Shown: positions 25,644 through 35,705 of the stretch, in pieces | Layout: every line of letters starts with the position of its first letter | How positions within the stretch are numbered: position 1 is the stretch's first letter | Assembly: GCA_028336925.1 (NCBI GenBank) | Contig: JAOKVV010000006.1 | Coordinates: 1 to 64,000, forward strand | DNA: 64,000 bases | Direction of reading: 5' to 3' | From: Vicingaceae bacterium | GTDB lineage: Bacteria; Bacteroidota; Bacteroidia; Flavobacteriales_E; Vicingaceae | Made by a program: the position numbers and the translations under genes | Notes under the pieces: model-generated | What the model was told of the DNA's origin: nothing | What the model saw: only the letters and a program-made list of their open reading frames with translations | Database searches by the model: none

Positions 25644-26960
25644 ATGACATTCAAAGAATTAGGGGTTATCGAACCCATTCTTAAGGCCTTAGACGCCGAA
25701 GGATATACACATCCTACTCCAATACAAGAACAATCGATTCCAAAACTTTTAGAAAAAAGAGATTTATTAGGTTGCGCACAAACCGGAACTGGTAAAACAG
25801 CTGCCTTTACAATTCCGATTTTACAACACTTACATCTAGAAAAATCAAATTATAATAGAAATAGGCCTATTAAAGCCCTAATCATTACTCCTACTCGTGA
25901 GCTGGCGCTTCAAATTGGCGAAAGCATTGATACATACGGAAAGAACACCCGCTTAAAGAGTACAGTGATATTTGGTGGTGTAAAACAAGGAAAACAAACT
26001 ACGGCACTTAGCCAAGGAATTGATATATTGGTAGCTACACCCGGCCGTTTATTAGATCTTATTGGACAAGGTTTTATTAGCTTAAATGCCATCGAATATT
26101 TTGTGTTAGATGAAGCGGACCAAATGTTAGACATGGGTTTTATCCACGACATTAAAAAGGTATTAGCTAAGTTGCCAAAGAATAGACAATCGCTTTTCTT
26201 CTCAGCAACTATGGCGCCTGCTATCGTATCACTTTCTAATGAAATATTAGGAAATCCTGAAAAGGTAACGGTTAAACCAGAACAAGCTACGGCTGAGAAA
26301 GTAGGTCAAGGAGTTTACTTTGTCAGTAAAGGGGATAAACCTAAATTATTAGTTCACCTTATTGAGCAAAAAGGCGTTAACTCAGTTTTAGTATTTTCTA
26401 GAACCAAACATGGAGCTAATAAAATTGTAAAACAGTTAGCCATGTCTGATATAACAGCTGAAGCAATTCACGGTAATAAATCACAAACCGCCCGTGTAAA
26501 AGCCTTAAATAACTTTAAAGATGGAATTACTAAAGTATTAGTAGCTACAGATATTGCAGCAAGAGGTATTGATATCGACGAATTAGAATTAGTGGTTAAT
26601 TACGACCTACCTAATGTACCCGAAACGTATGTGCACCGAATTGGTAGGACAGGACGTGCAAAAGCAAGTGGTGAAGCCTTAAGCTTTTGTGATGGAGAGG
26701 AAAGAGAATATCTAAAAGATATACAAAAACTGATTAAGCAAGATGTTCCAGTTGTTACTGATCATCCCTACACTGATGATGGAACTTTCATTCCAACAGA
26801 AAAGAAAAAACCACAGCAAAGTCGCAATTCAAATAGAGGACCAAAGAAAACGTTTAGAGGTGGTGGAAATAAATCACCTCGTTCAAATTCTGGAAACAAA
26901 AGTGCAAATTCTTCTAGCAATAGAGACGGAAATAGACCAAGACGTAGAAGAGAAGATTAA
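25644..26960 (+). CDS. DEAD-box RNA helicase (RhlE-like)
   Basis: A 438-residue ATP-dependent RNA helicase. Motifs in order are the Q motif (PTPIQEQSIP), Walker A (AQTGTGKT), PTRELALQ, TPGRLLD, DEADQMLDMGF (motif II), SAT, and TDIAARGIDIDEL plus HRIGRTGRA (motifs V and VI). The C-terminal about 65 residues are low-complexity and rich in Ser, Asn, Arg and Lys, as in RhlE proteins involved in ribosome assembly and RNA decay. It stands 20 bases before the MmcQ/YjbR gene. Confidence 0.92.
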   Translation: MTFKELGVIEPILKALDAEGYTHPTPIQEQSIPKLLEKRDLLGCAQTGTGKTAAFTIPILQHLHLEKSNYNRNRPIKALIITPTRELALQIGESIDTYGKNTRLKSTVIFGGVKQGKQTTALSQGIDILVATPGRLLDLIGQGFISLNAIEYFVLDEADQMLDMGFIHDIKKVLAKLPKNRQSLFFSATMAPAIVSLSNEILGNPEKVTVKPEQATAEKVGQGVYFVSKGDKPKLLVHLIEQKGVNSVLVFSRTKHGANKIVKQLAMSDITAEAIHGNKSQTARVKALNNFKDGITKVLVATDIAARGIDIDELELVVNYDLPNVPETYVHRIGRTGRAKASGEALSFCDGEEREYLKDIQKLIKQDVPVVTDHPYTDDGTFIPTEKKKPQQSRNSNRGPKKTFRGGGNKSPRSNSGNKSANSSSNRDGNRPRRRRED

Positions 26961-26980
26961 TTAATATCTTTATTCAACAA

Positions 26981-27334
26981 ATGAATATTGAAGAACTCAG
27001 AGATTATTGCTTATCGTTGAAAGGTGTTTCGGAAGGAATGCCTTTCAATGATCAAGTTCTTGTATTCAAAGTTATGGGGAAGATGTTTTGCTTGACTAAC
27101 GTTGTGCAATATGAGTCGGTTAACCTCAAATGTGATCCTGAGAAAGCAGTGGACCTTCGTGAATCTTATGAAGCAGTTAAGCCTGGATATCATATGAGTA
27201 AAATCCACTGGAATACAGTGATGATTGATGGCTCTATTTCTGTAGCTCAGCTTCAAGATTGGATAATAGATTCATACAATTTAGTTGCAAAAAGTTTAAC
27301 TAAGAAACTGAAAGAGGAGCTGGCAAATTTGTAA
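26981..27334 (+). CDS. MmcQ/YjbR family DNA-binding protein
   Basis: A 117-residue protein of the MmcQ/YjbR family. It starts MNIEELRDYCLSLKGVSEGMPF, has KVMGKMFCLTNV and then PGYHMSKIHWNTVMI, matching the CyaY-like fold used for DNA binding. The function in Bacteroidota is unknown. It lies 20 bases downstream of the helicase on the same strand, so the two are probably co-transcribed. Confidence 0.88.
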   Translation: MNIEELRDYCLSLKGVSEGMPFNDQVLVFKVMGKMFCLTNVVQYESVNLKCDPEKAVDLRESYEAVKPGYHMSKIHWNTVMIDGSISVAQLQDWIIDSYNLVAKSLTKKLKEELANL

Positions 27335-27387
27335 AATCTCATATTGAAGAATTATCATACGACTAAGTAGAAAAACAAAGCTCAATC

Positions 27388-27453
27388 ATGAAAAAAACCA
27401 AAAGCTTCTTGGACTTAGTTTCGCTGCAGTTCACTTCTGCCAAGAAGGTTTAA
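27388..27453 (+). CDS. Possible 21-residue peptide
   Basis: An ATG at 27388 opens 21 codons (MKKTKSFLDLVS...) to TAA at 27451. The product is basic and has no paralog seen here. The coding stretch is an imperfect inverted repeat (CTTCTTGG and CCAAGAAG), so it may simply be a transcript-end hairpin of the MmcQ gene with a chance ORF. No ribosome-binding site is recognisable, which is normal for this phylum. The call is weak. Confidence 0.2.
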   Translation: MKKTKSFLDLVSLQFTSAKKV

Positions 27454-27564
27454 TTAATCAACATAACTTATAATTTAGAATTGCACTAAAAAGGGAAAGC
27501 CTACAGATAATATCTACAAAACAGTTTTCTAGCGTTAGTGGACATTAAATTATTGTGATATTCT

Positions 27565-27572
27565 TAATTTTG
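27565..27572 (+). promoter_or_regulatory. -7 box directly before the S4-domain gene
   Basis: TAATTTTG matches TAnnTTTG and ends 4 bases before the ATG at 27577. If used, transcription would start at or next to the start codon, giving a leaderless or nearly leaderless mRNA. Confidence 0.45.
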
Positions 27573-27576
27573 AAAT

Positions 27577-27945
27577 ATGCGAATTGATAAATACATCTGG
27601 TGTGTTAGGTTGGTAAAAACCCGGTCGCTTGCTTCTAAATTAGTAAGTGATGAAAAAATAAAGCTAAATGAAGCCTTTGTAAAGTCATCCAAGACTGTAA
27701 AGGCAGGCAATATAGTAGCCATGAAAGAAATACCCATTTGGCGTACATTTAAGATTTTAGATATCCCTAAGAGTCGTGTTGGAGCTCCCCTAGTAAAAGA
27801 CTTAATTGTAGAGACTACTTCTGAAGAAGATATGGCGATGCTAGAAGAAGTAAGAGAAACCAACAGACAGAATCTTCAATTCGGTATAAAAGGTAGACCA
27901 ACTAAAAAGAACAGAAGAAATTTAGATGGATTTAAACACAGTTAA
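27577..27945 (+). CDS. S4-domain RNA-binding protein (Hsp15/HslR-like)
   Basis: A 122-residue protein with an N-terminal S4 RNA-binding domain: MRIDKYIWCVRLVKTRSLASKLVSDEKIKLN, then a basic C-terminal half rich in Arg and Lys (KGRPTKKNRRNLDGFK). This is the HslR/Hsp15 family, which in E. coli binds the 50S subunit carrying a nascent chain and helps recycle stalled subunits. It is a single gene flanked by a -7 box 5' and a terminator 3'. Confidence 0.9.
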   Translation: MRIDKYIWCVRLVKTRSLASKLVSDEKIKLNEAFVKSSKTVKAGNIVAMKEIPIWRTFKILDIPKSRVGAPLVKDLIVETTSEEDMAMLEEVRETNRQNLQFGIKGRPTKKNRRNLDGFKHS

Positions 27946-27959
27946 AACAGGGCATAAAA

Positions 27960-27987
27960 AAAGGCTACTAGTTATCTAGCAGCCTTT
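27960..27987 (-). terminator. Terminator of the TPR gene
   Basis: AAAGGCTACTAG (27960-27971) pairs with CTAGCAGCCTTT (27976-27987) with one mismatch and a 4-base loop. A run of A to the left gives a T-run on the minus strand, 18 bases past the TPR stop. It may also end the S4 gene from the other side. Confidence 0.7.
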
Positions 27988-28004
27988 AAAGAGTTTTGTT
28001 AAAA

Positions 28005-29273
28005 TTACTCAGCTATTAACTTAGCTTTCATAATTTTATAATTTTCATTATCACCTTCGTTGATATAAATCTTCATCAAAGAGTCAATAGTACCTTTATC
28101 TGAAGGGTCTATTTCATGAGCAGTTTTTAATGGGCCTTTTGCTTTGGTAAAAAACTCCTCTGCTTTCTTAGTTGCTTCTTTAATTTTTGTTGCTTCTTTA
28201 TAACTGTATTCGTTTGCTTTGTTATTATAATTTGCAGCTTGGTTAAAGTACATAGCTCCTAAGTTGTATGCAGCATCAAAATAGTCAGGCTTTAATTCCA
28301 AAGCTTTATTGTAATCTGCCGCTGCTAAAGCTAAGCTTCCTTTTTTATCATGAATAGTTCCTCTAGCAAACACTAATAAAGCATTCTCAGGATCTTTAGA
28401 TATTGCTAAATCAAGGTTTGCAAGTGCTTCATCACTCTTTCCTGTTTGTAAGTAGTAATCTAATTCTTCAATTATTAGCCCCTTATCATCCGGATATGCT
28501 TTTCGTCCATCTTGAATGGTAGCAACAGCCATAATAGTATCACCCATTTTTCTGCACAATGCAGCTTTATAGGTATACATTTTAGCCTCACCGTAATTAA
28601 GCTCAGTTAACTTATTATATAAAACCAAGGCTTTATCGTATTGCTGACTGTTTTCTGCTGCTAATGCTGAGTTATATATAGCTAATGTATCCACATTACC
28701 CATTAATTCACTAAGGTAAATAGATGTTTCAAAATGTGTTAAAGCAGTTTTGGGATCTGATTTTTGAAATGCTTCTACTCCTTTATTGATAAAACCGTTT
28801 GATATAACAGGTAATTTAGCGCGCATTACATCTGCTTGCCAATCTCTATCTTCGTAAGAAGTATTCTCATTTAAAATAGCCGCTTTCAAAATAGCCTTGC
28901 CTTCTTCTGTTGTTAAATTTGCAGAAGCTACTTTAGCATTTTCCGCAATATTAAATTTTACCATTTTTAAGTAAAACTCCATTGATTTCTCTAATGCATT
29001 TGGAATTGACTCCTTACACTCTTTTGGAGCAAAAGTAAGTGCGCCATAATATAAGTTACCACCATAATAAAAGGTTTTAGGCCAAGTGTTAGTTGATGAA
29101 TTATTTGCAGCCTCTTCAATCGCAGCAATTCCTTTTTTTAATTCACTACAATCTTTATCTCTTTTAAAAGAACGTTCATAGTTATAAGCTGAAGTAACTT
29201 TGTTTTTTTGTGCAAAGGTGGGGATACCTCCTATTAGAGCAATTCCAAGCAGTGCAATTGTCTTTGTTTTCAT
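28005..29273 (-). CDS. Exported tetratricopeptide-repeat protein
   Basis: A 422-residue protein with a signal peptide (MKTKTIALLGIALIGGIPTFAQ) and at least six TPR-like repeats. Clear units include DYNKALELKPDYFDAAYNLGAMYFN, DLAISKDPENALLVFARGTIH and YNSALAAENSQQYDKALVLYNKL. It is presumably periplasmic. The longer ORF reaching 29480 overlaps the gyrA 3' end in another frame; the true start is the ATG at 29273 with its signal sequence. It is 28 bases downstream of gyrA, a pairing common in Bacteroidota. Confidence 0.85.
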   Translation of the reverse strand: MKTKTIALLGIALIGGIPTFAQKNKVTSAYNYERSFKRDKDCSELKKGIAAIEEAANNSSTNTWPKTFYYGGNLYYGALTFAPKECKESIPNALEKSMEFYLKMVKFNIAENAKVASANLTTEEGKAILKAAILNENTSYEDRDWQADVMRAKLPVISNGFINKGVEAFQKSDPKTALTHFETSIYLSELMGNVDTLAIYNSALAAENSQQYDKALVLYNKLTELNYGEAKMYTYKAALCRKMGDTIMAVATIQDGRKAYPDDKGLIIEELDYYLQTGKSDEALANLDLAISKDPENALLVFARGTIHDKKGSLALAAADYNKALELKPDYFDAAYNLGAMYFNQAANYNNKANEYSYKEATKIKEATKKAEEFFTKAKGPLKTAHEIDPSDKGTIDSLMKIYINEGDNENYKIMKAKLIAE

Positions 29274-29301
29274 ATCTGTTGTTCTAAAATTATAGGTTTT
29301 A

Positions 29302-31917
29302 TTAATTTTCATTTTCAGTATTATCAATATCCTTGCCAGACTCTTCATCTGAACCTGCTTCTTCCGAAGAAATATTGGAATTTTCAGAAAGTTCATCTCC
29401 TTCAGAAACAATAATATTGCCTTCCTCATCGTAAAGTACTTCAGCTTCTTCTTCAACATCAACTTTCGCAACTGCTGCAATGGAATCGTTTGATTTTAAG
29501 TTAATCAATCGAACACCTTGTGTAGCTCTACCCATTACTCTTAAATCAGCAACGGCTATTCTAATCATAATTCCAGATCGATTAATGATCATTAAATCAT
29601 TATCATCGGTTACGAGCTTCATCGCGATAAGGTTACCGGTTTTTTCAGTAACACTAAGTGTTTTCACACCTTTACCACCTCGGTTTGTGATTCTATAAAT
29701 TTCACCACCATCTTCCGGATCGTTTAGGAATGAACGTTTCCCGTAACCTTTTTCAGAAACTACCAAAACAGTCTGTTCTAATGGACGCTCAACAGCTACC
29801 ATTCCTACCACTTCATCATCCGGTGAGCTTAGCGTAACACCTCTTACACCGGAAGCATTTCTTCCCATTGGTCGAACTTTAGATTCATTAAATCGGATAG
29901 CTCTACCTGATTTTAATGCCATCATAATCTCATCTTCTCCTGAAGTCATTTTTGCTTCTAACAAAATGTCATTCTCACGAATTGTAATTGCATTAATTCC
30001 ATTAGTTCTAGGACGAGAATAAGCTTCTAATGAAGTCTTCTTTATAATTCCCTGCTTGGTGCACATAACGATGAAGTTGTTTTTAATGTACTCTTCATCT
30101 TTAAGGTCCTTTACATTAATGTAGGCTTTTACATTATCGTCTGGTTCAATACTGATCAAGTTTTGTATCGCTCTACCTTTAGATGTTTTCGTTCCTTCAG
30201 GAATTTCAAACACGCGCATCCAGAAACACTTACCTTTTTCAGTAAAAATCAATAAATAGTTGTGCGTAGTAGCTGTAAATAAGTGCTCTAAGAAGTCTGC
30301 ATCTCTTGTTGCGCTACCTCTACTGCCTTTCCCTCCTCTATTTTGTTGTTTATATTCTGATAGTTGAGTACGTTTTATGTATCCTAAATGTGAAATAGTA
30401 ACCACTACTTGCTCATCAGGTATCATATCTTCAATGGTGAAATCTTCAGCTGAGTATTCAATAATACTTCTTCGTTCATCACCGTATTTATCACGGATCT
30501 CTACTAATTCCTCTTTGATAATACTCATTCTTAATGCTTCATCACCTAGGATACTTTCTAAGTACTCGATCAGCTTCATTAATTCTGCGTATTCTTCTTT
30601 TAACTTATCTCTTTCAAGACCTGTAAGCTTCTGTAATCTTAGGTCTAGAATTGCTCTTGCCTGAATTTCTGATAGTGAGAATCGTGACATTAACTCTTCT
30701 CTTGCAATTTCAGGAGTTTGAGAGGCTCTAATTAATTTAATTACTTCATCTAAATTGTCGATAGCAATAATCAAACCTTCAATAACGTGTGCTTTCTCTT
30801 GAGCTTTTCTTAAATCGTACTTCGTTCTTCTTACGATAACTTCATGACGGAATTTTACAAATTCCACAATCATGTCCTTCAAGTTTAACATTACTGGACG
30901 ACCATCCACTAGCGCAATGTTATTCACACTAAATGAAGTCTGCAGAGAGGTGTACTTATATAAATTATTTAAGACTACATTCGTGATTGCATCACGTTTT
31001 AAATCATAAACAATTCGCATTCCATTTCTATCCGACTCATCGTTCAAATCAGAAATACCCTCTATTTTCTTGTCATTAACTAAGTCAGCAGTTCGCTTTA
31101 TAAGTTCTGCTTTATTTACTTGGTAAGGAATCTCGGTAACGATAATTCGCTCACGACCATTTTTTTCGTCAACTTCTATTTCGGCTTTAGCACGCATTAC
31201 AATACGGCCTTTTCCCGTTTCAAAAGCATCCTTTACACCCTCATAACCGTAAATTATACCACCGGTAGGAAAATCAGGTGCTTTCACATGCTGCATTAAT
31301 TCCGAAACTTCTATTTCATTATTGTCGATATAAGCTATGGTACCATCAATAACTTCTGTTAAGTTATGTGGAGCCATATTGGTTGCCATACCTACTGCAA
31401 TACCCGATGCACCATTAACTAACAAGGCCGGTATTCTTGTAGGTAAAACCGTCGGTTCTTCAATGGAATCATCAAAATTTAGCCTAAAGTCTACCGTTTC
31501 TTTATCGATATCAGCTAGCATTTCTTCTGAAATCTTTCTTAGTCTAGCTTCAGTATATCTCATTGCTGCAGGGCTATCACCATCAACAGATCCAAAGTTA
31601 CCTTGACCATCAACTAGCATATACCTTAATGACCATGGCTGTGCCATACGCACCATGGTGTCATATACTGCTGTATCTCCATGAGGGTGATACTTACCCA
31701 AAACTTCTCCGACTATTCTTGCCGACTTTTTATATGATCGATTAGAAAGTAAACCCAAGTCTTGCATCGCAAATAAAATTCTACGGTGTACCGGCTTTAA
31801 GCCATCTCTAACATCCGGAAGTGCTCTACTTACAATAACAGACATCGAATAATCGATGTAGGCTGACTTCATTTCCTCTTCAATATTAATCTGAATTATT
31901 TTTTCTCCTTCTGCCAT
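29302..31917 (-). CDS. gyrA: DNA gyrase subunit A
   Basis: The breakage-reunion subunit of gyrase, 871 residues. The catalytic Tyr is in [10 protein letters not shown] (Tyr121), and the quinolone region reads [11 protein letters not shown] (Thr82 at the E. coli Ser83 position, Asp86 at Asp87). The C-terminal domain contains the GyrA-box-like [10 protein letters not shown]. The last about 40 residues form a Glu/Asp/Ser-rich acidic tail ([16 protein letters not shown] and on), as in some Bacteroidota GyrA. gyrA is first in the minus-strand pair with the TPR gene and divergent from clpC. Confidence 0.95.
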   Translation of the reverse strand: MAEGEKIIQINIEEEMKSAYIDYSMSVIVSRALPDVRDGLKPVHRRILFAMQDLGLLSNRSYKKSARIVGEVLGKYHPHGDTAVYDTMVRMAQPWSLRYMLVDGQGNFGSVDGDSPAAMRYTEARLRKISEEMLADIDKETVDFRLNFDDSIEEPTVLPTRIPALLVNGASGIAVGMATNMAPHNLTEVIDGTIAYIDNNEIEVSELMQHVKAPDFPTGGIIYGYEGVKDAFETGKGRIVMRAKAEIEVDEKNGRERIIVTEIPYQVNKAELIKRTADLVNDKKIEGISDLNDESDRNGMRIVYDLKRDAITNVVLNNLYKYTSLQTSFSVNNIALVDGRPVMLNLKDMIVEFVKFRHEVIVRRTKYDLRKAQEKAHVIEGLIIAIDNLDEVIKLIRASQTPEIAREELMSRFSLSEIQARAILDLRLQKLTGLERDKLKEEYAELMKLIEYLESILGDEALRMSIIKEELVEIRDKYGDERRSIIEYSAEDFTIEDMIPDEQVVVTISHLGYIKRTQLSEYKQQNRGGKGSRGSATRDADFLEHLFTATTHNYLLIFTEKGKCFWMRVFEIPEGTKTSKGRAIQNLISIEPDDNVKAYINVKDLKDEEYIKNNFIVMCTKQGIIKKTSLEAYSRPRTNGINAITIRENDILLEAKMTSGEDEIMMALKSGRAIRFNESKVRPMGRNASGVRGVTLSSPDDEVVGMVAVERPLEQTVLVVSEKGYGKRSFLNDPEDGGEIYRITNRGGKGVKTLSVTEKTGNLIAMKLVTDDNDLMIINRSGIMIRIAVADLRVMGRATQGVRLINLKSNDSIAAVAKVDVEEEAEVLYDEEGNIIVSEGDELSENSNISSEEAGSDEESGKDIDNTENEN

Positions 31918-32188
31918 TTTTACAGTCTGATTTTATTGAAATATTTATGTTCTTAAATAACGCTCGAAGATAAGCATTTAAGCGGCCTTACCCCTATTTT
32001 AATACCCCTACTTACTAACAAAATTCTGTTGATAAAAACGAATTGGAGCGGCATTTGCAGGTAAGTCTCGAATTAATTTTGATTTAATAAGATAAATCTT
32101 AAATTTCGTCAAGAAATAAACAATTTGATTAGTTATTTCGTCTTAGTTTTAGAATATCAATTAAAGATAACGATATATCCCTAAAAAT

Positions 32189-34750
32189 ATGGAATCAAAT
32201 TTTTCACAACGAGTAAAGGATGTCATCACCTACAGCCGCGAAGAGGCGTTAAGGTTGGGCCATGATTATATAGGTATCGAACACCTTATGTTAGGAATGA
32301 TTAGAGAAAATGAAGGAGTTGGTGTACAGCTGCTAAAAACATTAGGTGCTGACCTATCCCTTTTAAGGAAACGGATTGAAAGTTCAACTAAAGTAGGAAG
32401 CAACAGCCCTTTTCATTTATCAAATATTCCTTTAGTTAAACAAGCAGAACGGGTATTGAAGATCACCTATTTAGAGGCAAAGTTGTTTAATCAAACAATG
32501 ATTGGAACTGAGCATTTACTGCTTTCTATTCTGAAAGATGAAAACAATATTGCTACACAAGCTTTAGAGGAACAGAATGTCAATTACGACAATGTAAAAG
32601 AAGAGCTAGAAGCAACACTTTCAGACCAACCAAGAACTAAAAATGAAATACCCGGGTCTACCAATGATGACGAGTCAAGCAGTTTTATGGGTGGAGATAG
32701 CAACAGCGGTGATGCCAGCAATTCAAAAAAGCCGAGTGATAGCAAATCTAAAACTCCTGTGTTAGACAACTTTGGTAGAGATTTAACACTCATGGCTGAA
32801 GAAGATAAATTGGATCCTATTGTTGGCAGAGAGAAGGAAATAGAACGTGTTTCTCAAATCTTGAGTCGTCGTAAAAAGAATAATCCAATATTAATTGGTG
32901 AACCTGGCGTTGGTAAATCGGCTATTGCTGAAGGATTGGCGTTAAGAATCGTTCAAAAGAAAGTTTCTAGGGTATTATTCAATAAACGAATTGTGACCTT
33001 AGATTTGGCATCCCTAGTTGCAGGAACTAAATACCGTGGCCAATTTGAAGAACGAATGAAGGCGGTAATGAATGAATTAGAGAAGTCTCCTAACATTATT
33101 CTATTTATTGATGAAATACACACGATTATTGGAGCAGGTGGTGCATCAGGATCTTTAGATGCTTCCAATATGTTTAAACCCGCTTTAGCACGCGGAGAAA
33201 TACAATGTATTGGTGCTACTACTTTAGATGAATTTCGCCAGCACATTGAAAAAGATGGTGCTTTAGAAAGACGTTTTCAAAAGATCATCGTAGAGCCTAC
33301 TACGCCAGATGAGACGATTCAAATCCTTAATAATATCAAAGAACGGTACGAAGATCACCACAACGTGATTTATACTCCGGAAGCAATAGAAGCTTGCGTT
33401 CAATTAACCAATCGCTATATGAGCGACCGTCATTTGCCAGATAAAGCTATTGACGCATTAGATGAAGCAGGTTCAAGAGTTCATATCACCAATATTCGTG
33501 TTCCTCAGAACATCATTGATATTGAGAAGCAAATTGAAGAAGTTAAAGAACAAAAAAATCAGGTTGTAAAAAAGCAAAAGTATGAAGAAGCTGCAAAGCT
33601 TAGAGACAGCGAGCGTCAGCTTTCAGAGGCTTTGGATACAGCTAAAATAGCTTGGGAAGAAGAAACTAAAGCAAACCGCGAAACAGTATCAGAAGAAAAT
33701 GTGGCTGAAGTTGTTTCTATGATTACAGGCATTCCTGTCCAGAGGGTGGCTCAAAAAGAAGGAAAGAAGCTCATTCAAATGATGGATGAAATTCAAGACA
33801 AAGTAATCGGACAAAATGATGCAGTTAAAAAAGTAGTTAAAGCTATACAACGTAACCGAGCAGGATTAAAAGATCCAAATAAACCAATTGGTTCATTTAT
33901 ATTCTTAGGTCCTACAGGAGTTGGTAAAACTCAACTTGCTAAGGTATTGGCACGTCACTTATTTGACAACGACGATGCACTAATTCGAATAGATATGAGT
34001 GAGTATATGGAAAAATTCGCCGTATCACGTTTGATTGGAGCACCTCCGGGATACATTGGCTATGAGGAAGGCGGACAGTTGACTGAAAAAGTTAGACGTC
34101 ATCCCTATTCTGTTATACTTTTAGATGAAATTGAAAAAGCACATCCAGATGTTTTTAATTTATTGCTTCAAATCTTAGATGATGGTCAAATTACAGATTC
34201 ATTAGGTCGTAAAGTAAGTTTTAAGAACACGATTATTATCATGACATCAAATATTGGCGCACGCCAATTAAAAGATTTCGGTCAAGGAGTTGGGTTTAAA
34301 ACTGCAGCAAAAGCATCGGGTGCTAGTGAATACAGTCAAGGGGTTATTCAAAGTGCATTAAAAAAGGCATTTGCTCCTGAATTTTTGAATAGAATTGACG
34401 ATATTATGATATTCAACTCCTTACTTAAGGAGGATATTCACCATATTATTAACTTGGAATTAGAAAGTCTGTATTCAAGAACAAGAGAACTTGGATTTAC
34501 TGTTGAAATATCAGACAAGGCAAAAGATTTTATTGCTGAAAAGGGATTTGATGCTGATTATGGTGCAAGGCCATTAAAAAGAGCAATTCAAAAATACTTA
34601 GAGGACCCTTTAGCAGAAGAAATTATTAAGTCTAATTTAGTAGAGGGTGATTTAATCAGTATCAAGTTTGATGACGATAAAAAAGAAATCAAAATTGATA
34701 TTATAAAGCCTAAAAAGAAAAAAGAGAAGAAAGAAGAAGATCAGGAATAA
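32189..34750 (+). CDS. clpC: ATP-dependent Clp protease ATPase ClpC
   Basis: An 853-residue Hsp100 unfoldase. Two N-terminal ClpN repeats (residues about 10-140), a low-complexity Asp/Ser/Asn linker near 155-185, first AAA domain with GEPGVGKSA, a coiled-coil M-domain with a UVR motif (about 415-455, [13 protein letters not shown]), and a second AAA domain with [11 protein letters not shown]. The UVR motif marks it as ClpC rather than ClpB. It feeds ClpP for protein quality control. A strong terminator follows. The 271 bases upstream, shared with gyrA, hold no clear regulatory motif. Confidence 0.95.
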   Translation: MESNFSQRVKDVITYSREEALRLGHDYIGIEHLMLGMIRENEGVGVQLLKTLGADLSLLRKRIESSTKVGSNSPFHLSNIPLVKQAERVLKITYLEAKLFNQTMIGTEHLLLSILKDENNIATQALEEQNVNYDNVKEELEATLSDQPRTKNEIPGSTNDDESSSFMGGDSNSGDASNSKKPSDSKSKTPVLDNFGRDLTLMAEEDKLDPIVGREKEIERVSQILSRRKKNNPILIGEPGVGKSAIAEGLALRIVQKKVSRVLFNKRIVTLDLASLVAGTKYRGQFEERMKAVMNELEKSPNIILFIDEIHTIIGAGGASGSLDASNMFKPALARGEIQCIGATTLDEFRQHIEKDGALERRFQKIIVEPTTPDETIQILNNIKERYEDHHNVIYTPEAIEACVQLTNRYMSDRHLPDKAIDALDEAGSRVHITNIRVPQNIIDIEKQIEEVKEQKNQVVKKQKYEEAAKLRDSERQLSEALDTAKIAWEEETKANRETVSEENVAEVVSMITGIPVQRVAQKEGKKLIQMMDEIQDKVIGQNDAVKKVVKAIQRNRAGLKDPNKPIGSFIFLGPTGVGKTQLAKVLARHLFDNDDALIRIDMSEYMEKFAVSRLIGAPPGYIGYEEGGQLTEKVRRHPYSVILLDEIEKAHPDVFNLLLQILDDGQITDSLGRKVSFKNTIIIMTSNIGARQLKDFGQGVGFKTAAKASGASEYSQGVIQSALKKAFAPEFLNRIDDIMIFNSLLKEDIHHIINLELESLYSRTRELGFTVEISDKAKDFIAEKGFDADYGARPLKRAIQKYLEDPLAEEIIKSNLVEGDLISIKFDDDKKEIKIDIIKPKKKKEKKEEDQE

Positions 34751-34768
34751 TAAAATTCTTTAGAAGCA

Positions 34769-34800
34769 AAAAGGGGGATGTTTAAAAACATCCCCCTTTT
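34769..34800 (+). terminator. Terminator of clpC
   Basis: AAAAGGGGGATGTTT (34769-34783) pairs with AAACATCCCCCTTTT (34786-34800). It lies 18 bases past the clpC stop with A- and T-runs on the two sides, so it may serve both strands and also the fabI gene ending at 34831. Confidence 0.85.
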
Positions 34801-34830
34801 GTATTATATAGAAATTAATCTAACTGTTTT

Positions 34831-35652
34831 CTAATCATTAAATCGATCCATTACTTTTTGGCTTACTCCTGTGTTTGAAAAACCTCCATCATGGAATAAA
34901 TTCTGCATGGTTACATATTTAGTTAAATCAGAGAACATCGTAATACAATAGTTAGCACAATCAATTGCTCCGGCATTACCTAAAGGAGACATTTCGTCTG
35001 CATACTTAATAAAACCATCAAATCCTTTTACTCCGCTACCTGCAGTAGTTACTGTTGGTGACTGAGAAATGGTATTTACTCTCACCTTTTTCTTTACCCC
35101 TAATTGATATCCAAAACTTCTACCAATACTCTCTAACAATGATTTAGCATCAGCCATATCATTGTAATCAGGAAATACACGCTGAGCAGCAATATAAGAC
35201 AAGCCTACTACAGATCCCCATTCATTAAGTGCATCCAACTTTAGAGCAGTTTGCATCGTTTTATGAAATGACATCGCCGAAACATCCAAGGTTTTCTGAA
35301 AGAAATCGTAATTGGTTTCAGTATAATGTTTCCCTTTTCTAACGTTTGGAGACATACCAATTGAATGTAAAACAAAATCTATTTTACCACCCAAAATTTC
35401 AACTGATTGACTAAATAAGTTTTCTAAATCTTCAAGTGAAGTAGCATCAGCCGGTATAACTTCAGCGTTGCATGCTTCTGCTAGTTTATTAATCTCTCCC
35501 ATTCGCATTGCGATTGGTGCATTGGTCAATGTAAAGATTGCACCTTCTTCATGCGCTCTTTCTGCTACTTTCCAAGCTATTGACTGATCATTTAATGCTC
35601 CAAAAATAATTCCTCTTTTACCTTTTAATAGATTGTGTGATGGATTCGACAT
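34831..35652 (-). CDS. fabI: Enoyl-[acyl-carrier-protein] reductase (NADH) FabI
   Basis: The final reduction step of type II fatty-acid elongation. A 273-residue short-chain dehydrogenase-like protein with the FabI-type NAD-binding start GKRGIIFGALNDQSIAWKVAE, SIGMSPN, and the catalytic Tyr-X6-Lys in YNDMADAKSLLES. The C-terminal VTMQNLFHDGGFSNTG fits FabI. It is the last gene in the minus-strand block, 53 bases after recN. FabI is the target of triclosan in other bacteria. Confidence 0.94.
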   Translation of the reverse strand: MSNPSHNLLKGKRGIIFGALNDQSIAWKVAERAHEEGAIFTLTNAPIAMRMGEINKLAEACNAEVIPADATSLEDLENLFSQSVEILGGKIDFVLHSIGMSPNVRKGKHYTETNYDFFQKTLDVSAMSFHKTMQTALKLDALNEWGSVVGLSYIAAQRVFPDYNDMADAKSLLESIGRSFGYQLGVKKKVRVNTISQSPTVTTAGSGVKGFDGFIKYADEMSPLGNAGAIDCANYCITMFSDLTKYVTMQNLFHDGGFSNTGVSQKVMDRFND

Positions 35653-35705
35653 AATTAAATATTAAAATTTTATGATTGACAAATATATAAAAACCAATTA
35701 AAGGA

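Noticed and set aside
28005-29480. 491-residue reading of the TPR gene
   Set aside because: The first 69 codons overlap the 3' end of gyrA in another frame. The signal peptide starts at the ATG at 29273.
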